In this document: piece by piece, positions 12,521 through 21,923 of the stretch
Numbering within the stretch: the first letter of the stretch is position 1
Layout of the letters: every line of letters begins with the position of its first letter
The notes under the pieces: model-generated
Databases searched by the model: none
What the model was told of the DNA's origin: nothing
Seen by the model: the letters and a program-made list of their open reading frames with translations, nothing else
DNA from: Serendipita indica DSM 11827
Taxonomy: Eukaryota; Basidiomycota; Agaricomycetes; Sebacinales; Serendipitaceae
Assembly (NCBI GenBank): GCA_910890315.1
Contig: CAJVGD010000010.1
Coordinates: 620,001 to 684,000, forward strand
Direction: 5' to 3'
DNA: 64,000 nt
Program-made: the position numbers and the translations under genes

Positions 12521-13957
12521 TTAGGCACCAGTCTTGAACGGATGTTCAAGAACATAGTGGTTCGAGGGCGACATGCCCTCATGATAGGTCGCATGCGACG
12601 ATGTCGACTGCATCATCCCTTCGAGGACACCTTCTGCCTCGATGGTGCTTCCCATGCTCATATGCTTCTCCGCCTCTCGTCTCTTTCCCCAATCCGCTGG
12701 TAATTCGACGACATTGGATGCTATCCGCGGCGAGTCGGTCGTAATGGCGTGCACAACGTCAGATCCGCCCCCAACGCTCCCATGGTCCGAGCTCAACCTA
12801 GACATAAACGTGCCCATAGCAGACCGAATTCCTCCTCCCGTCCCTCCACCCCCCTGCGTCCTAGTCGGATTCGTCGGACGCGTTTGGAGAGGAATGAGTG
12901 GCTTTGGACCACTGTAGTTGTATTCGGGAAACTTGCTCCGCTTATTGTCCTTATAATCCGCTCCAGGTTTACCCGACAGGTCAGGCGTTTTCCCATCTAA
13001 ATTCTTCATCGCTCGTGACCCTGCGCGCGGTCGTCCGTCTTGAGGTCTTGCACCGGCGCTTCGTTTTCGATGCCCACCACGCGAGCGAGGTAAGGCGCGT
13101 TGTGAATGGCGAAGGAAGAGAAGTACGAATAAGCCGACGAGCAAAAAGGTGCCAAAGATTGCACCGACGACGCCGCCCACTAGGGCACCATTTGGTGCAG
13201 AGGTTGGCGGTCCGGCCTCGTTATACGGAAATGTGCTCTCCACAGGCAGACTTGATGCGGTCGTCGAGCCATCTGTGCCGTTGACCGCGTTGACAATGCC
13301 CGAAGATGTCGTATATCTGATCGCGTCAAGCTATTGAGTGCGTCAGATGTGATGGAGAACCAAAATGGCAAGTCTTACGATGAATGTAGAATTGTCCCTG
13401 GTTCGTATGGAGAGTGAATGAGGGCCGTTGACGAGGCCGGTAGCTTGAAACACGGTCTGGTTGTAAAGTACGGAGCTATCAGCACCTAGTATCTCCGACA
13501 GATCGTTTGTTGCTTCTCCATCGAGTTCAAACGTGATGTTAGGCCGCCTTTCAGGACCCTGGTCATTTTGCTGGGGGATGACTCCAATGACCGAGACGGC
13601 AGTACCTATACGAAAAGCGAATCAGAGTCTGAGATATCGTAAAAGCGGGTAGACGTGCCCGTAAAGTCAAAAGTGACGGCGTTGCCGGTGCCATTGACGA
13701 AATGCCAGGTGCCATTATAGAGCAGTGATGCGTTGGGCGTAACAGCAAAGTTTGTACATTCGGGAAACATATTCCAATGGCCTCCAGAGTATCTCAGGCT
13801 GCATAGACGAGTCTCATTAGCCAACAGTCGCGTAGATTCGACCTGAAATTTGGTGAAAATCGTACCTAGGGTCGTGGTCATCAACAGTAACAGTATGCTC
13901 GAGTGCGTAAACGATGTCGAGGACCAGCAAGCAGAGGCCAAGCGGGAGCGCCTTCAT
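12521..13957 (-). CDS. type I single-pass membrane protein
   Basis: Exons 13957-13866, 13798-13659, 13605-13379 and 13330-12521 give 422 residues. The start ATG at 13957 opens a signal peptide (MKALPLGLCLLVLDIVYA). The extracellular part (to about residue 170) is rich in N-glycosylation sites such as NGT and NAS and looks beta-rich. One membrane segment follows, around VVGAIFGTFLLVGLFVLLFL. The cytoplasmic tail is basic, then disordered. This layout is common for Agaricomycete surface proteins of unknown function; I cannot name a role. The second intron appears to use a GC donor (13658-13657): only that junction joins FDFTG to TAVSVIG in phase. An upstream in-frame start at 14068 exists but would bury the signal peptide. 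Confidence 0.8.
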
Positions 13958-14059
13958 GGTCGGGGAGGACAGCGGCAAGGATCCCATCCATGCGGCTGCT
14001 ATTTGAAGAGCGGGCTCCTGTCGTCTGCGTCTTCTCCGTTGTTTCCTGGGATCAAGCGA

Positions 14060-14270
14060 AAGGGGCAAAGCTTAGCCCACGCGGTGACATCTCAATGAAT
14101 CTGTATCATCGTCGGCACCTGTACGCGCCATAAAATGAGTCGGTAGTCTGCGTTTGAAGGTCAGCTAAACCTGTTATGCAGACATCTTGATGAACGCACG
14201 ATCGCTGCTCAACATTTGAATCCCAAAGGTCCCGAAAGAGATTTTGACACTGTCTCTATACTCGCAGAAA
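14060..14270. repeat. upstream repeat unit A (FEN1-like promoter side)
   Basis: This non-coding stretch upstream of the nuclease gene is recognisably repeated in the same orientation at about 16270-16480. Shared landmarks are GCAAAGCTTAGCCC, GAACGCACGATC and the CATTTGAA words in the same order and spacing. The repeat is diverged, so it is an old tandem duplication rather than a fresh one. Confidence 0.7.
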
Positions 14271-14419
14271 AAGCCAGAGTGGTACCGGCGGAGCCTCCAT
14301 ATCTGGTCGTCGGTGGCGGTAGAAATCCAAGAGTTGAACGCAACCCCACCACTGACTTGCTAAGATATTTGCAACCACAGCCTCACTCTCTTTTCTACAT
14401 CTTCATACTCTCATCTTGC

Positions 14420-16110
14420 ATGGGTGTCTTGGGGCTAACGTCCGTTCTTGCCAAAGAATGGTACGTTTACAAAGGCAAGGTCTTCGTCTGTGACACAATT
14501 CCAGTCCACAAGTTTTGAAAGAACTTCCTACACGGTTTAAGGCACTCGCCGGGAAGACGGTGGTCATGTACGTTTGCTCAGGCTCCTGAGACTCTTGCTC
14601 ATTTTCTGCATAACAAGCGATGCAACGCTCTTCACAATACGATTTCATTTGACTCGAAATCCTCTTCCGAGTCGACATATCTATGCTTGGTATCGGCTTG
14701 TCTCAAAACTTCGTGCAGACAATGTAAAGGTCATTTGCGTTTTCGATGGCAAAGAGAGACATGAAGCCAAGAAGCCAGAGGTATAGTCGTCGCTCTCGAC
14801 TGAATACCCACGACTCAACCTCGACAGCTTCAACGACGAAAGCAGACCAGAGATCTCACTACAGCTCGCAAAGAGCTTGAGTACCAGCGTTCACAGCGCC
14901 TTGATATGCTGTTACCTACTCTTCACGAGATCCGCGGGCTTCCCGAAACAGATCAGCCGGTCATTCAAAGGCGACTTTCAGAATTTATGATCAGATACCA
15001 TCCCAAAGAGAAGGGAAGAGCCTCCCCTACCTCAGGACAGGTTAATAATGGGGAAGTTGTCTCTGAAAAGTTCGACATGAAACCGATGCTGGACGAACTG
15101 GAACAAATAAGCCCTCCAACCAAGGTCGTAGGAAAGGACAAAATAGAACATCTAACAGTTGCACTAACCTCTGCGTACCGTAGCTTTCAAGAAAGTGCAG
15201 AACATGCAGCAGCCCCATCACCAGAGACAGACGCCGACCCCAGTCCTGGGCGCTCAGCATCCAAGAACCAGCATCAGTTATCAGCGGAAGAGAGTGTTCA
15301 GTGGCAAAAGCTCTTGATGAACGTTGATGAGGCGTGTCTTGGCTTTCAACAGCTGCTCGTACGCAGTGAGGAACTTTACGAGAGCTATCAGCGACGGACG
15401 GACCTTCCCACGGATCAAACGTTTGCGGAATCACGAGAGCTGTTGGTGGCGATGGGTATCCCGTGTGTGCAGAGTGAGGCCCCGTATGAAGGAGAAGGGC
15501 TCGCGTCTGCAATCGCGTTGGCAGGGCATGCCGATTATGTTGCAAGTGAAGACACAGATGTGATCGTATATGGAGCTCCACTCTTACGCGGTGTGTTTTT
15601 GTCGTCCACATCGAGCCCTGGTTGCTGATATCCAGGGGCCCAGGTCTCACCAACCAGGCAAAGCCATTGGTTCTAATCGATAGTCAAGACATTATCACTG
15701 CGCTCACCATGACACGTGAAGAATTTATTGACTTTGCGCTATTGATCGGTACCGACTTTACCCAGCGACTGCACAAGGTCGGGCCAGTAGCAGCGCTCAA
15801 GCATACACGAAAGTATGGATCCATCCCTAGAATTTTGGAAAACGAGAAGAAAATCCAGCTATCAAACGACCCAGTCATATATCTGGAGCAGGTCGAAGTA
15901 GCGCGACAAATCTTCACCTCTTTACCCCCCGTGCCGAGCCCCGATGAGCTGGTACAACGAGAGGGGGATGAAGAGCGCGTCTCAGCCATCATCCACAACG
16001 CTGGATTGTCGAGGAGTATTCTTGACTTATCCGAGGACGAGATCATACCTGCGTTCTCAGAGGAGGCACCTTTTGGCGAGGACGTCTTTGGAGATAAACC
16101 GCAAGCGTAG
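14420..16110 (+). CDS. XPG/Rad2-family (FEN1-like) structure-specific nuclease
   Basis: Exons 14420-14460, 14505-14567, 14618-14780, 14828-15590 and 15644-16110 give 498 residues. The start MGVLGLTSVLAKEC is the family N-terminus, with the glycine after Met exposed for catalysis. The N-domain has VVMIDATL-type and VICVFDGKERHEAKK segments carrying metal-binding aspartates. The I-domain has EAPYEGEG and ASEDTDVIVYG, then FALLIGTDFTQRLHKVGP leading into a helix-hairpin-helix. The ~200 residues between N and I regions are longer than in FEN1 and low in motifs, more like fungal FEN1-like paralogues than canonical FEN1 (which starts MGI). It probably cuts branched or flapped DNA in repair. No PCNA box is obvious at the C-terminus. 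A 3' relic of the same gene lies at 19905-20480. Confidence 0.88.
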
Positions 16111-16269
16111 AGCTAGTATTTTGGTCTTGCATTTCGTGTATATCGCGTTGTGGAGTGACTCGATTGAGTTCTCTGAGGGCCTCTAGGACTTCATCCACAT
16201 GACTTTCTTCTCAAAACGGGCATGTCACCACCTAATTAGTCTTCCCCGCTTTTCCTTCAATCAGGGAGA

Positions 16270-16480
16270 GAACAAAGCTTAGCCCGCGTGTTGACACCCT
16301 AACCAGTTTCTTTACTATTGGCACATTTGCGTACCATTAAATTGAGGTTTTAGTTTACATTTGAAGGGCTATTAAACCCGTCATGAAGATATCTGAATGA
16401 ACGCACTATCATCGGTCAAAATTTGAAGTGAAATCCTAAGCCCAAAATAGTTGTAATACATTGTTTCACTGTGGCTCGTC
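16270..16480. repeat. upstream repeat unit B
   Basis: Diverged direct repeat of 14060-14270. It sits just after the nuclease gene, as expected if the gene with its promoter was once duplicated in tandem. The body of the second copy does not follow directly; the kinase fragment and Crinkler-kinase gene come next. Confidence 0.65.
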
Positions 16481-16619
16481 ATCGATCAAATGCGGTATAA
16501 ATCCATGCATGACATCTTCTTAATATCCTTTTCGGATGGCATGGATGTTCCATAGAGATATCTATCTACCACAGAGAAACCCTCTAATTAATGAGGTCCG
16601 TCTTCTAAGTCTATTTGCT

Positions 16620-16850
16620 CTTAGAGTGATGCGATGCCAGACATGTGCTTGAGAATATGGCCAGGACCTGGTCGTGATTGTGGTTTGGCGTCCATAGAGA
16701 TTCGCACGGCATCTTGTACATGCGACGTCCACTTGACTTGCTCGCAGAGATATAGTAACATCTTGCTGCACGCCAATCTATCTGCCAGAATGAGGCTCTA
16801 TGTTTGGCTATCCTGAATTTCCGGTGCCGTCCATCATATCGACGCTTGTT
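16620..16850 (-). pseudogene. fragment of a Crinkler-kinase C-lobe
   Basis: On the minus strand this matches the last ~75 codons of the intact kinase gene that begins just downstream at 17044: the region of TAPEI, LADRW, KVLLY, WTSRVQDLV and the DVILEH tail. Frame breaks are frequent. It is a fourth, very short copy of this gene family in the window, lying directly behind the 3' end of the intact copy. Confidence 0.65.
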
Positions 16851-17043
16851 CTGCCTGTACAAATGGAAGCATGGAAGCATCATGGCTGTGGTGATGTGTA
16901 CAAGAAGTGATAGCGGCTACAAGAGAATGCACTTTCAATTAGCAACCACTTCTCTGGAGAGGGCAGCTCCATCGATGGGTCGGAATTAGGCGGCCTGCTG
17001 ACCCTGAGATGGATATATTTTGACCCACCGTGCCAGGATGGTG

Positions 17044-19392
17044 TCATGGTCCCCCAAAAATATGCTCGAGGATGACGTCTATGGGAGGTCGAGCCTGAGG
17101 ATCATCATCCATCAATTGCCGTACAAGGTCCTGCACGCGCGAGGTCCACTTGATTTGCTCGCCAATATAGAGTAGCACCTTTCCACACGCCCATCTGTCC
17201 GCCAAGATAGGACTCCAAGTTTGGCCGTCTTGAATCTCCGGTGCAGTCCAACCATACGTCCCGCACAAGTCCTTCATCGTCGTGCTTGTCGTCACAGTCA
17301 TCTCTGCAACTCCAAAATCGATAATATAAAGCGTGCCTTGGTCTTTGTCCCTTGACCTCTTTCCAAAGTCAACGACAACATTATCCGGCTTGAGGTCCAG
17401 GTGCGCAACTCCATTGGCGTGCATGAACGCGACACCTTGGAGGAACTGCTTTTGAAACGAATAGACAGCAGAGGACGTTGACAACAGATGCGTAGCCTCA
17501 CGGAGCCTGACGTGCTTAGGCATGACGATAAGCCATTGCACGTCGAACTCGAGCACGTCGAGTAACGCAATTATATGGTCATTTACGCCTCCACGACTCT
17601 CAAGGTACCTCAAGATGTCTACCTCTGATCTATGTTTGACTCGCTTGATGATGACCGAGAGTCCGTCCCGCCTCGTCGCTTCGCGAACATTGTCGGGGAA
17701 CTACTGATGTTAAAATCGTCAAAACCGAAATCCAGAATATCTTACCGGAAAGAGAAGTTCGAATATATCTTTCCCATCCTGTGGAAGATGGTGCCACGCC
17801 AGAGCATATCCTGCATTGATGATGCGTTCATTCATTCTGTCTGTGCCTCCTTGATTTGTGTTTATTCGTTTGCCGCTAGGGTTGGTGCGGTCATCCTCAC
17901 GAGTTCGTTTGGATGCTCTAGGTGTCCCAGTCATTTTAGGGAAGTTTTTCGCGTTGACCGTTGCAGTCATTAGTTTTATTTTATCTTGCGAGAGATTCGA
18001 GCTTTGTTGTTTTGACAGAGCCATCAAATTGTAGAGCTCCAAGACCATTTCGAATAGATCGCGACCTTCTGTAAGGATAAACCGATCCTTGGTATAAACA
18101 ACCTGCAAGATGGTCAGGTGAGCAATCTAGATCAGAAAAGAAACACACCTGCTTCGACTTTGGGTCCGAAAGGCAGAACAAGTATCGGGTCGCAATAAAG
18201 TCGTTACTGATGTAGATCGCAGTCACGATGAGCTCATCGTATTTCAAGTAATGCGCCATCCTTAATAACGCCCCTGCTTGAAGCATCATCTTGTATTCAT
18301 CTTCTCCCGCAATCTCCATGATTACCATGGGTAATCGATCGGTGTTGAGAAGCATGTCGCTTCTTGGAGTCGTTTGGACGCAACTATTCGAGTTACGTAA
18401 CCTCGCCACGATGGGAACATTCCAGGATGCGTTACTGCAATGATATTTAGCTTGAGACGGAGCGGCGAGGCTCAACGCACAAGAGGTATTCACACGGGGA
18501 GGCGGGAGAGCTGTCGTTTGAATGCATAAATTTGGCGAGCAGAGAATGAACTACGGTTTCTTTGGCGGTTTTGTAGTATGCTAAATTGAGGTATTCGGGC
18601 TCTCTAAGTATGTCGGAGTAGTGCCGTGCTTCGGCCTTCCCGAAAAGACCACTTTTATTGATCGGATTCGTCAAACCTTCTGGTTGGAAGTAGTCTTCAA
18701 ACTTGAGACCTATCTCATCACATTGGCGTTCGACTTGCTCCATCTATATTCCTAATCAGTCGATGGTGATTGAGCTATGGAAATGTTACCAAAACTGCGT
18801 CTTGTGTCCGGTAAATGCGTCGTCTTCTTAGGCTCCGGCGAAACTCTTCGAGGCTTGGGGGAGGAAATTCTGTTTGGGTTATGCCACATTCATGGACGTT
18901 GACGATCGAGGCATTCATGTATGTGCCCTTGTTGGACAGTTCGAGGGAGATGTAGTCTTCTGCTTGGGATTTGACCGATTCTGGTGTTATTCCATGGATA
19001 AAGAAAGGAGTGCGTCAGTAAACCGTGAGATTGCTCCAGAGAAAGCCCTCACCGAACTTTTGGGGCGACGCAGAGCACCTGACGAGGATATGCACCATTT
19101 TCGCTGGTGGTGGTGATGCGTAGCACTCGTAGATGGGGTAAGTTGCACGGAGCGGCGAACCCAGGTCCTTGCTTTTCCCCTCGATTTTCTGGGCTAAATC
19201 GCCTTCATCCGATATGTCTACCTGGAATAAATCCAGTTCGGACGGGTCCACATTCTTGTAACGGCGCTGTTGGATTTGATGCTGAAGATCTTCAACGAAC
19301 GCGGTTTTCAGAATCGTGACGGATTGAATTTGTTTTGGATGGTCCTTGTCGACGAAGAAGAGCCTATACGCTTCCTGTTCATTCGCCATCAT
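17044..19392 (-). CDS. Crinkler-type protein with C-terminal protein kinase domain
   Basis: Exons 19392-19053, 18980-18790, 18743-18481, 18434-18149, 18102-17746 and 17700-17044 join in phase to 697 residues. Residues ~8-105 resemble the ubiquitin-like N-terminal domain of Crinkler (CRN) proteins: YRLFFVDKD at the start, then FVEDLQHQIQQRR, LRATYPIYECYASPPPAKMV and HILV at its end. The middle (~270-380, from WNVPIV and PMVIMEIAGEDEYK) is unassigned; a PD-(D/E)XK-like fold is only a guess. The last ~215 residues are a kinase with HLDLKPDN catalytic loop, DFGVAE, WTAPEI and LADRWACG, so key residues are intact. CRN-type proteins are known as effectors in oomycetes and occur widely in fungi, probably acting in conflict or nuclear signalling. 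This is the only unbroken copy of four in the window. A start at 19458 is possible but adds residues before the domain. Confidence 0.85.
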
Positions 19393-19668
19393 CTGGTGGT
19401 TGCCGTCTTGGCCACGATGTGCGACAGCCAAACTCAAATTAGACCGGCGCTCGCTCATCTTCTTGCTTGTGGAGAAACCATCACATTCTTCTAATTCATT
19501 TGTTACACGTTGCGTGACCCTTTGGCTTGTGATCAGGACTGGTATCCAAGGGGCTGTTGCGGGAAATAGGATATTTACCTCGAGGGTAGCATGATTCGAG
19601 TCGTATCGTGTGTATGGACTGCAGGTCTCCCCAGATTTACATAGCCTCTACATTTCGACCCGACCACG

Positions 19669-19900
19669 ATGAGACTTTCGCCTCTTCTATCCGGACTGTT
19701 GCCTGTACTCACCGTAGCAAACAAGCTATTTCTCCAGTCACCTAACTTCTCAATCGTCGGAGGAGATGTCAGCCCCGTGTGCTTCCCCTCGTTGAAAGGC
19801 CCTGTAATAGATTGCAACGGGGACATCTACGAAAGCCATCAGCGAGAATTTCTCATTTTGAAACAAAAGAGCTACCACTTGCCATGAAAATACCGTAGAT
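19669..19900 (+). pseudogene. 5' fragment of a ribophorin II gene
   Basis: Begins with the same signal peptide codons as the intact gene at 39304 (MRLSPLLSGLLPVL against MRLSLLLSGLLPAL) and follows its first exon, then breaks off. The 200 bases upstream also match the region upstream of 39304, so promoter and start were copied together with the neighbouring Crinkler-kinase gene. Confidence 0.8.
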
Positions 19901-19904
19901 GCAG

Positions 19905-20480
19905 AGGGGGCGACGTACGAAGGAGCCTGCAATCGTGCCGACGGGACATGCCTAGCATATTGCAAGCAAGGTCACTGATGTCATTGTAAACGGGGCTCCA
20001 CTCTTACGAGGTGCGTTCGTATCCATCCACGTTGCGGGCCACTTGTTGATATTCAACTTCTCATGTCTTGCTGATCAGGAAGAGCCAAAGGTCGCAATTG
20101 ACTACCGAGACATTCTCGCCGCACTCTCCATGGCATGCGTACGCGAGGAATGTATTGGCTTTGCACTATTAATTGGCACCGACTTTACGCAGCGGCCGCA
20201 TCAAGTCGGACCAGCGAAGGCCCTCAAGCATACACATAAGTATGGATCTATTAATAGGATTCTAGAGGCTGAGAAAGAAGATCGAGCCTAGGGAAGAGCT
20301 GGCGGTGTACCTCCCGTACCGAGGTCAAGCGAGCTAGAAGAACAAGAGATGAACGAAGAGATCGTTTTGGATGTACTTGAAGATGTCAGATTGTCTAGGA
20401 GCACACTCGAGCCTGAGGATGTGCTTGCGGTTGCGTTTACAGAGCAAGCAGTCTTTGGCAGAAACTTGTTCGGGATGATC
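19905..20480 (+). pseudogene. 3' fragment of the FEN1-like nuclease gene
   Basis: Matches the second half of the intact nuclease gene at 14420-16110, from its YEGEG region through GIPVV-like end of exon four, the intron, and the FALLIGTDFTQR and KHTHKYGSI segments of the last exon. There are deletions, and a stop near 20290. It starts exactly where the ribophorin fragment ends and finishes about 140 bases before the eS10 gene. Confidence 0.8.
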
Positions 20481-20620
20481 CACGGTTATTTTTGTCTTGT
20501 TCATCTTGCCATCTTCATCGAATATGTGTGATTTGTAGTACTGCCGTGAGGCTGGGAAGCAACTTTACTTTGCTATTTGCGCGTGTTTGGCGCTTGGACC
20601 GTCCCATTGCCTTCGACACG

Positions 20621-21242
20621 ATGCTTATCAGCAAGCAGAACAGACGAAAAATCTACGAGAGCCTCTTCAAAGGTGGGCATTTGGAGCCGTTATGTGGCTC
20701 TTTAGAACTCGGAGTAAAGGCTGACGGATGAATTCGTGTAATTTGGATTCTGGCAGAGGGCGTGATGGTCGCGAAGAAGGATTTTAATGCTCCCAAGCAT
20801 GAAGACTTGGAGGATGTACCAAATCTGCAGGTCATCAAGGCCATGCAGTCGTTGACCTCGCAAGGATACGTCAAGACGCGCTTCTCCTGGCAATACTACT
20901 ACTATACTCTTACCGACGAGGGTCTTGAATACCTCCGAGGATGGTGTGTTCATCTTTCATACATCTATCTGAGCTTTCCTGTAAGACGAGCGGCTACTGA
21001 CTACTTTGATATCAAATAGGCTGAACCTCCCTGCTGAGATTGTCCCAGCAACCCACAAAAAGGCCCCACGTCCTCAGCGTCCAGCGACAGTTCGTCCAGG
21101 AGGAGAGGGCGCATACCGTGCACCAAGAGGCGACCGCGATGAGTACAGGAGGCGAGACGATGCTGCAGCGGACAAGGAAGGTGCTCCGCAAGACTACCGA
21201 CCACGCTATGCCGGTGTTGGACGAGGTGCCCCTGCGTCGTAG
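20621..21242 (+). CDS. rps10: 40S ribosomal protein eS10
   Basis: Exons 20621-20672, 20757-20943 and 21020-21242 give 153 residues. The product begins [20 protein letters not shown], the conserved N-terminal winged-helix start of eS10. It continues [13 protein letters not shown] and [20 protein letters not shown], and ends with an Arg/Gly/Pro-rich tail. eS10 sits in the head of the small subunit near the mRNA entry side. Length and first-intron position, very close to the start, are typical of basidiomycete ribosomal genes. The gene is intact although a pseudogene relic ends about 140 bases upstream, so the working promoter must be compact or partly built from relic sequence. Confidence 0.95.
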
Positions 21243-21923
21243 GACAGTTTCGACACGATCCGTCTATCCTCGCTTGGCTCTCTCTCTTCTGGTTGAAGTA
21301 GCTCTGGAGACTTGCAGGATGCTTCTTGATGCGTGGTTAGATTGGTGTGTAAAACCTATGCGAATGACTCTCATTCAGCCGCACCCACCCCAGTCAGAAC
21401 CTCCATTTCGAGTCGTAAATAATCTGATTATAAGTACTGAATCCAGTCTTCACCTAGTTTCATATCTCCGTGTCTGACGGGTGTCGGTGGTTTTGGTCTA
21501 TTGATCTCAGCTGCAACTCGGAGATTCCTGAAACTTGCACTGAAATCGAACTCGATGTCTTATCAAATGATAGACTCTCATCCAAGGTCCGACGACTGCG
21601 CATGACACGATGCAGATCAAGATGCCGATAAATGCCGAATGTGAATAAGCGGCTCTAGCGTCTAAAAAAAGGGAGAAGAGGCTGTCTGAGAACTCTGGCT
21701 CTTACCAAGACTGCTCAACGAACTTCTGGCAGTCTGGACAGCACTGAGATTATCGACAACGCTCTCGAATGGACTCGCAGAAGAACACAAATGATGACAT
21801 AGAGAAAAATGGTGCTGAAATAATAGAGAAAACGGCCAAAGCGGACCACAGACGTCACTGGGATCTAGACGAGGGCGAGGAACATGTCCGATATAGACAA
21901 AAATGGCATGAAACTATTCATTT
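21243..21923. other. intergenic spacer
   Basis: About 680 bases hold the 3' UTR of the eS10 gene and the promoter of the ABC transporter. No exon or RNA gene recognised. Confidence 0.4.

Noticed and set aside
14216-14518. 100-codon frame running into the nuclease start
   Set aside because: The family start MGVLGL at 14420 is in this frame but the upstream part has no conservation and overlaps the non-coding repeat.
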